Shown one piece after another: positions 8,029 to 17,045 of a stretch of 64,000 bases of DNA (its first letter is position 1; every line of letters starts with the position of its first letter). Source of the DNA: Neobacillus rhizosphaerae (GTDB lineage: Bacteria > Bacillota > Bacilli > Bacillales > Cytobacillaceae); assembly GCF_937468385.1 (NCBI RefSeq), contig NZ_CALBWS010000019.1, positions 1-64,000 of the forward strand, written 5' to 3'. The notes under the pieces were generated by a model. It did not search any database and was not told the origin of the DNA. It worked only from the letters and a program-made list of their open reading frames with translations. The translations under genes were made by a program, and so were the position numbers.

Positions 8029-8608
8029 TTATATATGGGTATTTATGACGATCATAGGGATTGTTTTTGCACTGATTAATGGAACCATGGAGGAAGTAAA
8101 CAAGGCAATATTTGATGGTGCAAAAGAAGCGGTAACTCTTTGTATCGGTTTAATTAGTGTTCTTGTTTTCTGGCTAGGAATGATGCGAATTGCAGAGGAG
8201 TCAGGCCTCCTTGAACGTCTTTCTAAACTATTTCGACCAGTAGTAAAAATCATTTTTCCCGAAGTCCCCACAAACCACCCCGCGATGGGGTATATCTTAT
8301 CTAATATGATTTCTAATATGTTTGGGTTGGGGAATGCAGCAACTCCTCTCGGAATTAAAGCAATGGAGGAACTTAAGAAATTAAATGGGGGGAAGAATGC
8401 TGCAAGCAGGTCAATGGTTACCTTTTTAGCTATAAATACAGCAAGTATTACAATTATTCCGACAACCGTTATTGCCATTCGAATGAATTATAAATCCACT
8501 TCTCCCACTGAAATTGTTGTTCCAACCATTATTGCCACCATACTCTCGGCAATAGGGGCAATCTTGATAGACCGCTACTTTTATTATCGCAGAAGCCGTA
8601 AAGGGTGA
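8021..8608 (+). CDS. spmA: Spore maturation protein A
   Basis: A 195-residue integral membrane protein of the nucleoside-recognition (Gate) domain family. With SpmB it is needed for full core dehydration of the spore, by a transport step not yet defined. Visible features are 'FDGAKEAVTLCIGLISVLVFWLGMM', 'NMISNMFGLGNAATPLGIKAM' and four to five hydrophobic helices. The start overlaps the dacB stop (TAATGGTTAA), consistent with translational coupling. Confidence 0.94.
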   Translation: MVNYIWVFMTIIGIVFALINGTMEEVNKAIFDGAKEAVTLCIGLISVLVFWLGMMRIAEESGLLERLSKLFRPVVKIIFPEVPTNHPAMGYILSNMISNMFGLGNAATPLGIKAMEELKKLNGGKNAASRSMVTFLAINTASITIIPTTVIAIRMNYKSTSPTEIVVPTIIATILSAIGAILIDRYFYYRRSRKG

Positions 8609-8614
8609 AAATAT

Positions 8615-9151
8615 ATGGAACTAATTTCGCTAATTTCGTTGACTTTTATCCCTTTATTAATAGGGTTTATTCTATTATATGGAACCTTTAAACAAGTACC
8701 AACTTATGAAAGCTTTGTTGAAGGTGGAAAAGAAGGAATAAAAATAGCGGTATCCATCATTCCATTTCTTGTCGGGATGCTGGTCGCCATCTCTATATTT
8801 CGTGCATCTGGTGCACTGGACGCATTAATGAATTGGATTAGGCCGCTTACGAAAGCGATGGGAGTACCAGCGGAAATTGTGCCATTGCTAATCATCAGGC
8901 CCATTTCGGGAACAGCTGCTCTTGGCATGACCAGTGATTTAATTGCTATCTATGGTCCGGATTCTTTTATTGGCCGGCTTGCATCAGTATTACAAGGGAG
9001 CACGGACACGACCTTTTATGTATTAACCGTATATTTTGGTGCAGTTGGAATTAAAAAAATGGGGGATGCTCTTAAAGTTGGCCTTCTTGCAGACGTTGTA
9101 GGAATTGTTGCGGCAATTGCTGTGGTTGCCTTGGTATTTGGAACAAAATAA
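8615..9151 (+). CDS. spmB: Spore maturation protein B
   Basis: The 178-residue partner of SpmA, with the same Gate-type fold: 'SFVEGGKEGIKIAVSIIPFLVGMLVAI' and 'IRPISGTAALGMTSDLI' are typical. It is a multi-pass membrane protein. It starts six bases after spmA. A strong bidirectional terminator follows, closing the dacB-spmA-spmB unit. Confidence 0.94.
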   Translation: MELISLISLTFIPLLIGFILLYGTFKQVPTYESFVEGGKEGIKIAVSIIPFLVGMLVAISIFRASGALDALMNWIRPLTKAMGVPAEIVPLLIIRPISGTAALGMTSDLIAIYGPDSFIGRLASVLQGSTDTTFYVLTVYFGAVGIKKMGDALKVGLLADVVGIVAAIAVVALVFGTK

Positions 9152-9171
9152 GCTGAAATTAAGAAAAAGAG

Positions 9172-9214
9172 AGAAAAAGTAAGTTCTCATATTGGGAACT
9201 TACTTTTTTTCTTC
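9172..9214. terminator. Strong terminator after spmB
   Basis: AAAAAGTAAGTTC pairs perfectly with GGAACTTACTTTTT around a 7-base loop, with A and T tracts on both sides, so it can act in either direction. Confidence 0.9.
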
Positions 9215-9233
9215 ATTATTAAAGCCCGTTACT

Positions 9234-9261
9234 TTGAAAAGTGGAGAAATTGTGTCATAAT
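9234..9261 (+). promoter_or_regulatory. Probable sigma-A promoter of rluB
   Basis: TTGAAA (9234-9239) and CATAAT (9256-9261) are spaced 16 bases apart in the gap before rluB. Confidence 0.45.
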
Positions 9262-9294
9262 TCATTAGAATAGTAAGGTGAAAAGGCTTTATAT

Positions 9295-9319
9295 GTAAAT
9301 AGGAAATATTCCTATTTAC
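9295..9319. promoter_or_regulatory. Perfect 25-base palindrome upstream of rluB
   Basis: Arms GTAAATAGGAA and TTCCTATTTAC flank a 3-base centre. It lies 34 bases after the predicted -10 box and 69 bases before the rluB start, so it would be in the leader or act as an operator. No T tract follows directly, so it is not a standard terminator. Confidence 0.5.
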
Positions 9320-9387
9320 AAAACAGAGTGAAAAAGCGTAAAAATGGGCCAAACTTTCATATTCGGAAAAATTTAGAGGTGAAATAA

Positions 9388-10125
9388 ATGGAAAGATTAC
9401 AAAAAGTTATTGCTCGAGCTGGGATTGCTTCCAGAAGAAAATCTGAGGAACTAATAAAAGAAGGCAGAGTAAAGGTTAATGGAAAGGTCGTTACTGAGCT
9501 GGGTTTGAAAGTTACTTCTTCCGATAAAATTGAAGTAAATGAAATCCAAATTGAGAAAGAAGAGCCTGTCTATTTTCTTTTATATAAACCAAGAGGAGTC
9601 ATTTCAAGTGTCAGCGATGAGAAGGGCAGGAAAGTCGTTACTGATTTCTTTTCTAACTTTAAAGAAAGAATTTTCCCAGTTGGCCGCTTAGATTATGATA
9701 CATCAGGATTATTGCTGTTAACGAATGACGGGGAATTTGCCAATTTGCTTATGCACCCAAGTAATGAAATTGAAAAAGTGTATGTTGCAAAAACAAAGGG
9801 CATCCCGCTCCCAGAGAACCTAAGAAAATTACAAAAAGGAATTCGGCTGGAGGACGGGAAAACAGCACCAGCCAAAGTGAAAATGCTCTCAGGAGATAAG
9901 AAAAAACAATCAGCTATAGTTGAGATTAGTATTCATGAAGGAAGGAATCGTCAGGTTAGAAGGATGTTTGAAGCAATTGGTCATGACGTAATGAAATTAA
10001 AGCGTGAGCGATATGGATTCTTGACCTTGAACGGGTTAAAGGCAGGAGAGGCAAGGGAACTGACTCCACATGAGGTAAAGCAGTTGAGGGCCTTAGCAAT
10101 GGGTGTTTCTAAAAAAAATTCATAG
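9388..10125 (+). CDS. rluB: 23S rRNA pseudouridine synthase B
   Basis: Isomerises a uridine of 23S rRNA (position 2605 in E. coli numbering) to pseudouridine. The 245-residue product has an N-terminal S4 RNA-binding domain ('RLQKVIARAGIASRRKSEELI', residues 3-50). The catalytic domain contains 'GRLDYDTSGLLLLTNDGE' (99-116) with the catalytic Asp102, and the family-closing motif 'EGRNRQVRRMFEAIGH' follows. Its place between spmB and resA matches ypuL/rluB of B. subtilis. Confidence 0.93.
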   Translation: MERLQKVIARAGIASRRKSEELIKEGRVKVNGKVVTELGLKVTSSDKIEVNEIQIEKEEPVYFLLYKPRGVISSVSDEKGRKVVTDFFSNFKERIFPVGRLDYDTSGLLLLTNDGEFANLLMHPSNEIEKVYVAKTKGIPLPENLRKLQKGIRLEDGKTAPAKVKMLSGDKKKQSAIVEISIHEGRNRQVRRMFEAIGHDVMKLKRERYGFLTLNGLKAGEARELTPHEVKQLRALAMGVSKKNS

Positions 10126-10149
10126 AATCGTCACAAATAGTTTCTTTCA

Positions 10150-10183
10150 TTGACACTATATTGATATTGCAAAGTGCTATAAT
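10150..10183 (+). promoter_or_regulatory. Putative resA promoter
   Basis: An extended -10 box TGCTATAAT (10175-10183) lies 41 bases before resA. A TTGACA at 10150-10155 is 22 bases upstream of it, which is too far for a standard -35, so activator help is plausible. In B. subtilis this operon needs PhoP and ResD. Confidence 0.4.
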
Positions 10184-10223
10184 TTATACAAACTGTGTCT
10201 GTTGATTTACTGGAGGGTTCTTT

Positions 10224-10748
10224 ATGAAAAAACGGCGATTAGTAATAAGAACTATTATTTTGCTTGTACTTGGTGCTGCCGTTGTTTACACGCTATATGC
10301 TAATTTTACTAAAGACAAAAAACAAAAAGTGGCAGTTGGTGACTCGGCGCCTGATTTTGCGCTGGTTGATATAGAAGGAAACAAACATCGACTTTCTGAT
10401 TATCGAGGACAAGGAGTGTTCTTGAATTTTTGGGGAACATGGTGTCCTCCGTGTAAGAAAGAAATGCCATATATCAATAATCAATACCATCAATTTAAAG
10501 ACAGAGGGGTTCAGCTTATGTCTGTAGATATACAGGAATCCCCACTCGCCGTTCAACAATTTGCAGACCGCCTTAAGCTTGATTTTCCCATTATGATTGA
10601 TCCAGAAAAAGAAGTTATGAATACTTATGGTGTTGATCTGCTTCCAGCCACATTTTTAATTGATAAAGATGGGAAGGTTGTAAAATATCATACGGGAGAG
10701 CTGACTGAAAATATGATTAAGGAATTTATGGAGAAAATTAAACCTTAA
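10224..10748 (+). CDS. resA: Extracytoplasmic thiol-disulfide oxidoreductase ResA
   Basis: Reduces the haem-binding cysteines of apocytochrome c outside the membrane before haem attachment by ResB-ResC. The 174-residue product is anchored by one N-terminal helix (residues 8-25) and has a thioredoxin-like domain with the active site WCPPCK (73-78, Cys74 and Cys77). The cis-Pro region 'LPATFLID' and an acidic patch are as in the family. It opens resA-resB-resC with short spacing. Confidence 0.95.
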   Translation: MKKRRLVIRTIILLVLGAAVVYTLYANFTKDKKQKVAVGDSAPDFALVDIEGNKHRLSDYRGQGVFLNFWGTWCPPCKKEMPYINNQYHQFKDRGVQLMSVDIQESPLAVQQFADRLKLDFPIMIDPEKEVMNTYGVDLLPATFLIDKDGKVVKYHTGELTENMIKEFMEKIKP

Positions 10749-10769
10749 GGTTGTAGGGAGTTTTTTAGT

Positions 10770-12392
10770 ATGAAAGATGTGAAATGTGAATGCGGCCATG
10801 TGAATCCCCATGGAACCGTGTTGTGTGAGGCCTGCGGTAAGGTGTTGGACGAACGAGAAAACAAGGATCAATTACTTGATATGCGCTATGAAGGTAGTGC
10901 ACGCCGCTCACAAACATATAATAAAACGATTGTGGATAAAATATGGAATTTCTTTTCGTCGGTAAAGGTCGGCGTCTGGCTAATTATCATTACCTTACTT
11001 GCTTCCATACTAGGAACCATACTTCCACAGAAAATGTATATCAACCTGCCTCCTGATGTGTATTATGAGCAAGAGTATGGTTGGTTTGGAAAATTATATT
11101 ACCAGTTAGGTTTACATGATTTGTATGGCTCATGGTGGTATTTATTGTTAATCTCTATGATTGGAATTTCACTTGTCATTTGTAGTCTTGATCGGGTTGT
11201 ACCTTTATATAAGGCCTTAAAAGCGCAAAGAGTAACAAGAAATGAAGGATTCCTTAAGCGTCAACGTCTATTTGGGACCAACCATGTGATAGATGACCAG
11301 GACTTCGACATTGTGAAGAAACATTTAAAGGAAAAACACTACCACGTTCGTGAAGAAAATGGCGATTTATTAGCGGAAAAGGGCCGTTTTTCCCGCTGGG
11401 GTCCATACGTTAACCATGTAGGTTTAATCATTTTCTTATTTGGGGGAATGCTCCGTTTTTTCCCTGGGATGTATGTCAATGAAAACTTGTGGGTGAAAGA
11501 GGGAGAAACCACCGCAGTCCCAGAAACGGGAGAAACATTTTATCTGCAAAATAATCAATTTATTTTACAGCACTATGATAAAAATAAAGATAAAGCCTTC
11601 GAAAAAGCGATTGAACAGGCTGGTGAGGTCGTAAAGAATTATCAATCTAACGTCGTTTTATACAAACGGGTTGGTGAAAGTCTTCCTGGGGAGAAGCCAA
11701 AGCTTGAGAAGGTAACAGACTATAAGGTTCGTGTCAATCACCCATTAACCTTTGATGGTTACTCTGTTTTCCAATCCTCTTTTAGAAGTGAGCTAAAAGC
11801 AATGACCTTTATGCTGACAAATAAAAATACGAATCAGACTTTTGGAGAGATGAAAATCAACTTTGAGGATCCAAAGGAAAAGTATGATCTTGGAAATGGC
11901 TATTCGGTGAAAATTCTTAATTATTTTCCGGATTTTGAATTTGATAAGAACGGGGATCCATCAACGAAATCGCGAGTACCAAACAATCCTGCCTTTATTT
12001 TTCAAATGATATCTCCTGAAAATCCAGATGGTGAAAAGAGTTTTGTCGCAATTAAACAGACCATTGAGCCCTTTGGGGATAATACTTATAAGATGGCTTT
12101 TAAGGGTATTGAAACAAAAAATGTTTCAGGATTTATTGTTCGCAAGGATTCGACATTATGGGTGATAATTTTGGGTGGAATCCTTTTCATGATTGGTGTT
12201 ATTCAAGGGGCTTATTGGAACCACCGTCGGATTTGGGTCCAAAATAAAAACGGACAGATTTGGATTGCTGCCCATACGAATAAAAATTGGTATGGTCTTA
12301 AACGGGAGATTGAAAAGGTAATAGAGGATACGAAGCTTAACATGCCAGACGATCAACTTCAAAGTGAACAAGCGGATAAGGGGGGAGTTTAG
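10770..12392 (+). CDS. resB: Cytochrome c maturation protein ResB
   Basis: System II cytochrome c synthetase subunit: with ResC it moves haem across the membrane and attaches it to apocytochrome c. The 540-residue product begins with a CxCxH...CxxC zinc-ribbon-like head ('CECGH', 'CEACG', residues 5-22). A membrane helix near 'VGVWLIIITLLASILGTILP', the pair around 'YGSWWYLLLISMIGISLVICSLDR', a large extracytoplasmic domain and a final helix follow. It is close in length and sequence to B. subtilis ResB. It ends at the base before the resC start. Confidence 0.95.
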   Translation: MKDVKCECGHVNPHGTVLCEACGKVLDERENKDQLLDMRYEGSARRSQTYNKTIVDKIWNFFSSVKVGVWLIIITLLASILGTILPQKMYINLPPDVYYEQEYGWFGKLYYQLGLHDLYGSWWYLLLISMIGISLVICSLDRVVPLYKALKAQRVTRNEGFLKRQRLFGTNHVIDDQDFDIVKKHLKEKHYHVREENGDLLAEKGRFSRWGPYVNHVGLIIFLFGGMLRFFPGMYVNENLWVKEGETTAVPETGETFYLQNNQFILQHYDKNKDKAFEKAIEQAGEVVKNYQSNVVLYKRVGESLPGEKPKLEKVTDYKVRVNHPLTFDGYSVFQSSFRSELKAMTFMLTNKNTNQTFGEMKINFEDPKEKYDLGNGYSVKILNYFPDFEFDKNGDPSTKSRVPNNPAFIFQMISPENPDGEKSFVAIKQTIEPFGDNTYKMAFKGIETKNVSGFIVRKDSTLWVIILGGILFMIGVIQGAYWNHRRIWVQNKNGQIWIAAHTNKNWYGLKREIEKVIEDTKLNMPDDQLQSEQADKGGV

Positions 12393-13580
12393 TTGGCAAC
12401 AATAAGTAGTAATTTATTGTTTATTGCTTTTATTCTATATTTAGTTGCAACCCTATTTTATGGGGGATCAATTAAATCTAAGAAAGAGCTAAACGAAAAG
12501 AAAGAAACCAACAAATGGGGGAAAATTGCAGTTGTTTTAACAATTGTGGGTTTTATTGCACAGCTTGGTTATTTTATTACAAGATGGATTGCTGCTGGTC
12601 ATGCTCCAGTTAGTAATATGTTTGAGTTTACTACATTTTTTGGGATGGCACTTGTAGGTGCATTTATTGTTATTTATTTTATTTATCGGACAACCTTACT
12701 GGGGTTATTTACTATGCCAGTGGCTATTTTAGTTATTGCCTATGCAAGTATGTTCCCTAAGGACATTACTCCATTAATTCCAGCGTTACAAAGCTATTGG
12801 CTTCATATTCATGTTACGACGGCAGCAATTGGGGAAGCGATCTTGGCAATTAGTTTTGCCGCTGGGTTAATTTATCTCGTCAAGGCGATTGATCAAACAA
12901 AATTGAACAAACGAAACTTTTGGCTTGAAGTAGTTATGTTTGCACTAGTAGCCGTCCTAGGCTTTGTTGCAGTTTCAACTGTCTTTTCAGCAGCAGGTTA
13001 TCATGAGAAATTTAATTGGACAGATAAACATGGAACTGTAGCCGTTGTTGAATATACCATGCCGGCTATTTCTGGTCCTCATGCCGGAGAATTGCTTACA
13101 AAGGATGGATTTAAACCGCTGATTGAAATGCCGGCATTCATTAATGCCAAAAAATTAAATACTGTTATTTGGTCATTAATGGCCGGTATTCTCCTTTACG
13201 GCTTAATTAGATTAATATTAAGGAAGCGGATTGCCGCAGCACTTCAACCGTTGGTTAAAAACATTAAACTCGACTTTGTCGATGAGATTAGCTACCGATC
13301 TGTATTAATTGGTTTCCCGGTATTTACCTTAGGTGCGCTCATTTTTGCGATGATTTGGGCGCAAATGGCTTGGTCCAGATTCTGGGGCTGGGACCCAAAA
13401 GAGGTATGGGCCTTAATCACATGGCTATTCTATGCTGCGTTTTTACATCTACGTCTTTCAAAAGGGTGGCATGGTGAAAAATCAGCATGGCTTGCCGTCC
13501 TTGGATTTGTTATAATCATGTTTAATCTTGTTGCTGTAAATTTGGTTATTGCTGGCCTCCATTCCTATGCTGGTTCGTAA
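12393..13580 (+). CDS. resC: Cytochrome c maturation protein ResC (CcsA type)
   Basis: Multi-pass haem handling protein of System II. The 395-residue product contains the tryptophan-rich WWD-like segment '[20 protein letters not shown]' that binds haem, with conserved histidines in '[15 protein letters not shown]' and '[16 protein letters not shown]'. The start is TTG, eight bases after AAGGGGGGAG, and directly abuts the resB stop. A strong terminator follows, separating resABC from resDE. Confidence 0.94.
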   Translation: MATISSNLLFIAFILYLVATLFYGGSIKSKKELNEKKETNKWGKIAVVLTIVGFIAQLGYFITRWIAAGHAPVSNMFEFTTFFGMALVGAFIVIYFIYRTTLLGLFTMPVAILVIAYASMFPKDITPLIPALQSYWLHIHVTTAAIGEAILAISFAAGLIYLVKAIDQTKLNKRNFWLEVVMFALVAVLGFVAVSTVFSAAGYHEKFNWTDKHGTVAVVEYTMPAISGPHAGELLTKDGFKPLIEMPAFINAKKLNTVIWSLMAGILLYGLIRLILRKRIAAALQPLVKNIKLDFVDEISYRSVLIGFPVFTLGALIFAMIWAQMAWSRFWGWDPKEVWALITWLFYAAFLHLRLSKGWHGEKSAWLAVLGFVIIMFNLVAVNLVIAGLHSYAGS

Positions 13581-13609
13581 TTTTCCATCTCGACTAATAT
13601 AAATTTTAT

Positions 13610-13641
13610 AGCCTTCACTTTCTGTTGAGTGAAGGCTTTTT
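13610..13641 (+). terminator. Intrinsic terminator after resC
   Basis: AGCCTTCACT pairs with AGTGAAGGCT across an 8-base loop and is followed by seven T residues. Confidence 0.9.
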
Positions 13642-13670
13642 TTAAAATCAAAAAATAATTTATTATTAGT

Positions 13671-13706
13671 ATTTGACATTGTCAAATTATTGACACTTTT
13701 TATAGG
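13671..13706 (+). promoter_or_regulatory. resD promoter overlapped by a perfect palindrome
   Basis: ATTTGACA-T-TGTCAAAT (13671-13687) is a perfect 17-base palindrome. Its right arm supplies TTGTCA (13679-13684), which lies 16 bases before TATAGG (13701-13706), a plausible sigma-A promoter for resD-resE. A further TTGACA follows at 13690-13695. The overlap suggests a repressor or autoregulator site. Confidence 0.45.
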
Positions 13707-13776
13707 AGTAATTGTCCTGAAAAGATAGCAAAAAATAATAACATTTCGTAAAATAAACTCCATGGGGGGATTAATA

Positions 13777-14493
13777 ATGGAAAAAGACGTGAAAATTTTA
13801 GTAGTTGATGATGAAGAAAGAATTCGCCGTTTATTAAAAATGTATTTAGAGCGTGAAGAGTATATGATTGATGAAGCAGAAGACGGTAATGAGGCTTTAA
13901 CAAAAGCAATTGCCAATGACTATGATGTCATTCTTCTTGACTTAATGATGCCAGGTAAGGATGGTATCGAAGTTTGTCGCGAACTAAGGGAGAAAAAAGC
14001 TACGCCGATAATCATGTTAACGGCAAAAGGTGAAGAAATCAATCGCGTTCAGGGCTTCGAAGTGGGCACAGATGATTATATTGTCAAGCCATTTAGCCCG
14101 CGCGAGGTTGTTTTACGTGTTAAAGCGCTACTAAGAAGGTCATCGCAAACAAGTTATCTGCAAACGGAAACAACTACGAAGGATGTCATTGTTTTCCCAC
14201 ACCTTACCATTGATAATGACGCACATAGGGTAACGGCTGATGGCAAAGAAGTTAGCTTAACACCAAAAGAATATGAATTGCTTTACTTCCTTGCTAAAGC
14301 ACCGGACAAAGTATTCGATCGTGAACAATTACTGAAAGAAGTTTGGCACTATGAATTTTTCGGTGATTTACGGACGGTTGATACCCATGTAAAGCGACTC
14401 CGTGAGAAATTAAATAAAGTGTCCGAACAAGCAGCAAGAATGATCGTAACAGTTTGGGGAGTAGGCTATAAATTTGAGGTAATTAATGAATGA
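13777..14493 (+). CDS. resD: Two-component response regulator ResD
   Basis: OmpR-family regulator of aerobic and anaerobic respiration. The 238-residue product has a receiver domain with acidic pocket Asp11-Asp12, phospho-acceptor Asp55 ('[10 protein letters not shown]') and switch residues in 'MLTAKG', then a winged-helix DNA-binding domain ('[14 protein letters not shown]', '[12 protein letters not shown]', '[10 protein letters not shown]'). The ATG at 13777 is six bases after GGGGGGA and fits the B. subtilis N terminus better than the ATG at 13762, which includes that site. It overlaps resE by four bases. Confidence 0.95.
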   Translation: MEKDVKILVVDDEERIRRLLKMYLEREEYMIDEAEDGNEALTKAIANDYDVILLDLMMPGKDGIEVCRELREKKATPIIMLTAKGEEINRVQGFEVGTDDYIVKPFSPREVVLRVKALLRRSSQTSYLQTETTTKDVIVFPHLTIDNDAHRVTADGKEVSLTPKEYELLYFLAKAPDKVFDREQLLKEVWHYEFFGDLRTVDTHVKRLREKLNKVSEQAARMIVTVWGVGYKFEVINE

Positions 14494-16271
14494 TCTTTTT
14501 ACGAAGTGTTGTAGGTAAGCTTTGGTTTACCATCCTTTTATTAGTATCATTTGTGCTGTTCATCTTAACAGTCATGCTGCTTGAATTTTTCCAAAACTAC
14601 AACATCGATGTTACAAAGAAGGACTTAACCAACACCGCTGAAAAAATAGCCCATGTTTTGGAAGAACATCCGGAAGATAAATTCCCGCTTGGTTTAGAAA
14701 TATCTTGGGAAATTATCGATGATGTTACCCAAGTGGTTATCGTAAAAAGCGACCAAGAAATCTATTACTCTCCAAATACGGAAAAGGCAAAAAAATTATC
14801 ATTAACGGAAATAAAACATGATCCGGAACTATCAAAGGTGTTCCGCTTAGACACATCAGTTGAAAAAATGTCAAATCTTTCAGCTAATAATGGTAATAGA
14901 GATACCAACTATTCGATAATAGGTGTCCCACTACATTTGCCTGGTGAAAAAAATGGAGCCGTTTTTATTTATCAATCTTTAGAAGATATGCAGGAAACCT
15001 CACAATCAACAACCAAGTTTATTCTTCTCGTTGCAGGTGTCGCCATTATTCTAACAACTATTTTTGCGTTCTTTTTATCTACGAGAATCACTGCACCACT
15101 TAGAAAAATGAGGGAGGCTGCGTTCGAAGTAGCTAGAGGGAAATTTGATACAAAGGTTCCTATCTTAACTCATGATGAAATTGGGGAGTTGGCAACGGCC
15201 TTTAATCAGATGGGCCGGCAATTAAAGTTTAATATGAATGCTCTCAGTCAGGAAAAAGAACAGCTTGCAAGTATCTTAAGTAGTATGGCAGATGGAGTCA
15301 TTACTTTTAATCGGGATGGTACGATATTAATCACCAATCCTCCTGCAGATCGATTTCTTCAATATTGGTATTACGAAAAAGGAGGATTTGAAACTGATTC
15401 TGAGGGGATTCCAACGCAAGTTATGGAACTTTTTCAACAAGCTGTTGATACAGAAAAAGAGCAGATCGGTGAAATTTCACTTCAAGGCCGTCATTGGGTT
15501 ATTCTGGTTAGTCCGTTGTATAGTAACCAATTTATTCGCGGGGCAGTTGCAGTTCTAAGGGATATGACCGAGGAAAGGCAATTAGATAAAATGAGGATAG
15601 ATTTCATTGCCAATGTTTCACATGAACTGAGAACACCTATTTCCATGCTGCAGGGATATAGTGAGGCAATTGTAGACGATATCGCTGAATCGCAAGAAGA
15701 GAAAAAAGAAATGGCAAAGGTTATTTATGATGAATCATTGCGTATGGGCCGGCTTGTTAACGAGCTTCTTGATCTAGCTCGTATGGAGGCTGGACATCTT
15801 CAATTATCGTTTGAAGATATAGACTTATCTCCATTTATCAATCGAATTATTCATAAATTCCAAGGCTTAGCTAAGGATAATGAAATTCAATTAAATGCGG
15901 AAATTGAAGACGGAATATCGTCGGTTTCCTTTGATCCTGATCGGATTGAGCAGGTTCTCACTAACTTAATTGATAATGCTATTAGGCATACTCCAAAAGG
16001 TGGGTCTGTAAGGTTAAAGGCTACTTCTGAAGACATGGGCATCAGATTGGAAGTAAAAGATTCAGGCTCCGGAATTCCTGAAGAAGATTTGCCCTTCGTT
16101 TTTGAGCGATTTTATAAAGCCGATAAAGCGAGGACAAGGGGGAGAGCTGGTACAGGACTTGGGCTGGCAATAGTGAAAAATATTATTGATGCGCATCATG
16201 GGTCTGTTTCTGTTCAAAGTAAAATGGGTCTAGGGACAACATTCACTTTCCTGCTACCTCGAAAAAAGTAA
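14490..16271 (+). CDS. resE: Sensor histidine kinase ResE
   Basis: The 593-residue membrane sensor that phosphorylates ResD in response to oxygen limitation and nitric oxide. Order of parts: membrane helix (about 12-32), extracytoplasmic domain, second helix (about 175-197), HAMP ('[14 protein letters not shown]'), a PAS-like domain (about 255-360), HisKA with phospho-His378 ('[10 protein letters not shown]'), and the HATPase domain with N box '[14 protein letters not shown]', '[18 protein letters not shown]' and 'GTGLGLAIV'. It starts inside the resD stop (ATGA). Confidence 0.95.
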   Translation: MIFLRSVVGKLWFTILLLVSFVLFILTVMLLEFFQNYNIDVTKKDLTNTAEKIAHVLEEHPEDKFPLGLEISWEIIDDVTQVVIVKSDQEIYYSPNTEKAKKLSLTEIKHDPELSKVFRLDTSVEKMSNLSANNGNRDTNYSIIGVPLHLPGEKNGAVFIYQSLEDMQETSQSTTKFILLVAGVAIILTTIFAFFLSTRITAPLRKMREAAFEVARGKFDTKVPILTHDEIGELATAFNQMGRQLKFNMNALSQEKEQLASILSSMADGVITFNRDGTILITNPPADRFLQYWYYEKGGFETDSEGIPTQVMELFQQAVDTEKEQIGEISLQGRHWVILVSPLYSNQFIRGAVAVLRDMTEERQLDKMRIDFIANVSHELRTPISMLQGYSEAIVDDIAESQEEKKEMAKVIYDESLRMGRLVNELLDLARMEAGHLQLSFEDIDLSPFINRIIHKFQGLAKDNEIQLNAEIEDGISSVSFDPDRIEQVLTNLIDNAIRHTPKGGSVRLKATSEDMGIRLEVKDSGSGIPEEDLPFVFERFYKADKARTRGRAGTGLGLAIVKNIIDAHHGSVSVQSKMGLGTTFTFLLPRKK

Positions 16272-16320
16272 TATTACCAATGATTTTGCCGATTGTTCTT
16301 GATTCACGAGAAACAAATCA

Positions 16321-16356
16321 AAAGCTCATCGCCTTCTTAGGTGGATGAGCTTTTTC
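16321..16356 (+). terminator. Intrinsic terminator after resE
   Basis: AAAGCTCATC pairs with GATGAGCTTT around a 14-base loop and runs into TTTTTCT. Confidence 0.85.
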
Positions 16357-16439
16357 TAATGAGGAATTGAATTTTGCCATGAATGGATTTACAGCTAATA
16401 CCTTCCTTTTTAGCTAAAAAAAGTCTATATTAAAAAGGA

Positions 16440-16466
16440 TGTAACCTTTTTTACATAAATTTCGAC
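16440..16466 (+). promoter_or_regulatory. SigX-type ECF promoter of sigX-rsiX
   Basis: TGTAAC (16440-16445) and CGAC (16463-16466) with exactly 17 bases between match the SigX consensus known from B. subtilis. It lies 27 bases before the sigX start, which indicates autoregulation. Confidence 0.8.
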
Positions 16467-16493
16467 TAATACTATGAACGGGGAGGGGAATGG

Positions 16494-17045
16494 ATGGACT
16501 CCGTTTTCGATGAACTTTATCAAAAATATCATCATGACGTTTTTCAATTTCTATTTTATATGGTTAGAAATAAAGAGCACGCTGAGGATCTTGTTCAAGA
16601 AGTCTATATACGAGTATTTAAGTCTTATCAAAATTTCGAAGGAAAAAGCAGTGAAAAAACATGGCTGTTTTCCATTGCACGAAACGTAGCCATCGACTTT
16701 TTCCGTAAACAAAAGGGCTGGAAGGAGAAATTACTTGAAAAATTTGATTGGTCAACGAATCAGGTAAAGGATGAGTATCCAATACCAGAAGAGATTACCG
16801 TCCAAAAGGAAGAAATTCTATGGATTTACAAATGCCTTGAATTTTGCACTATGGACCAACGAGCCGTTATCATTTTGCGATATCTTCAGGATTTGTCGAT
16901 TGCTGAAACAGCAAAGGCTTTAGGGTGGACGGAGAGTAAGGTTAAAACAACACAGCACCGCTCGTTAAAGGTTTTGAAAAAGCAAATGGAATTGTTTTAT
17001 GAGAAGGAGGGATTAACAAGTGAAAAAGTCAGAGTGGAGCGATAG
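16494..17045 (+). CDS. sigX: ECF RNA polymerase sigma factor SigX
   Basis: The 183-residue ECF sigma factor directs cell-envelope genes (surface charge, resistance to cationic peptides) in B. subtilis. Region 2 is seen as 'FDELYQKYHHDVFQFLF' and 'HAEDLVQEVYIRVFKSYQNF'; region 4 as 'RAVIILRYLQDLSIAETAKALGWTESKVKTTQHR', with the usual short linker between. It starts at the ATG after GGGGAGGGGAA. It overlaps rsiX by 26 bases, as expected of a sigma/anti-sigma pair. Confidence 0.93.
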   Translation: MDSVFDELYQKYHHDVFQFLFYMVRNKEHAEDLVQEVYIRVFKSYQNFEGKSSEKTWLFSIARNVAIDFFRKQKGWKEKLLEKFDWSTNQVKDEYPIPEEITVQKEEILWIYKCLEFCTMDQRAVIILRYLQDLSIAETAKALGWTESKVKTTQHRSLKVLKKQMELFYEKEGLTSEKVRVER

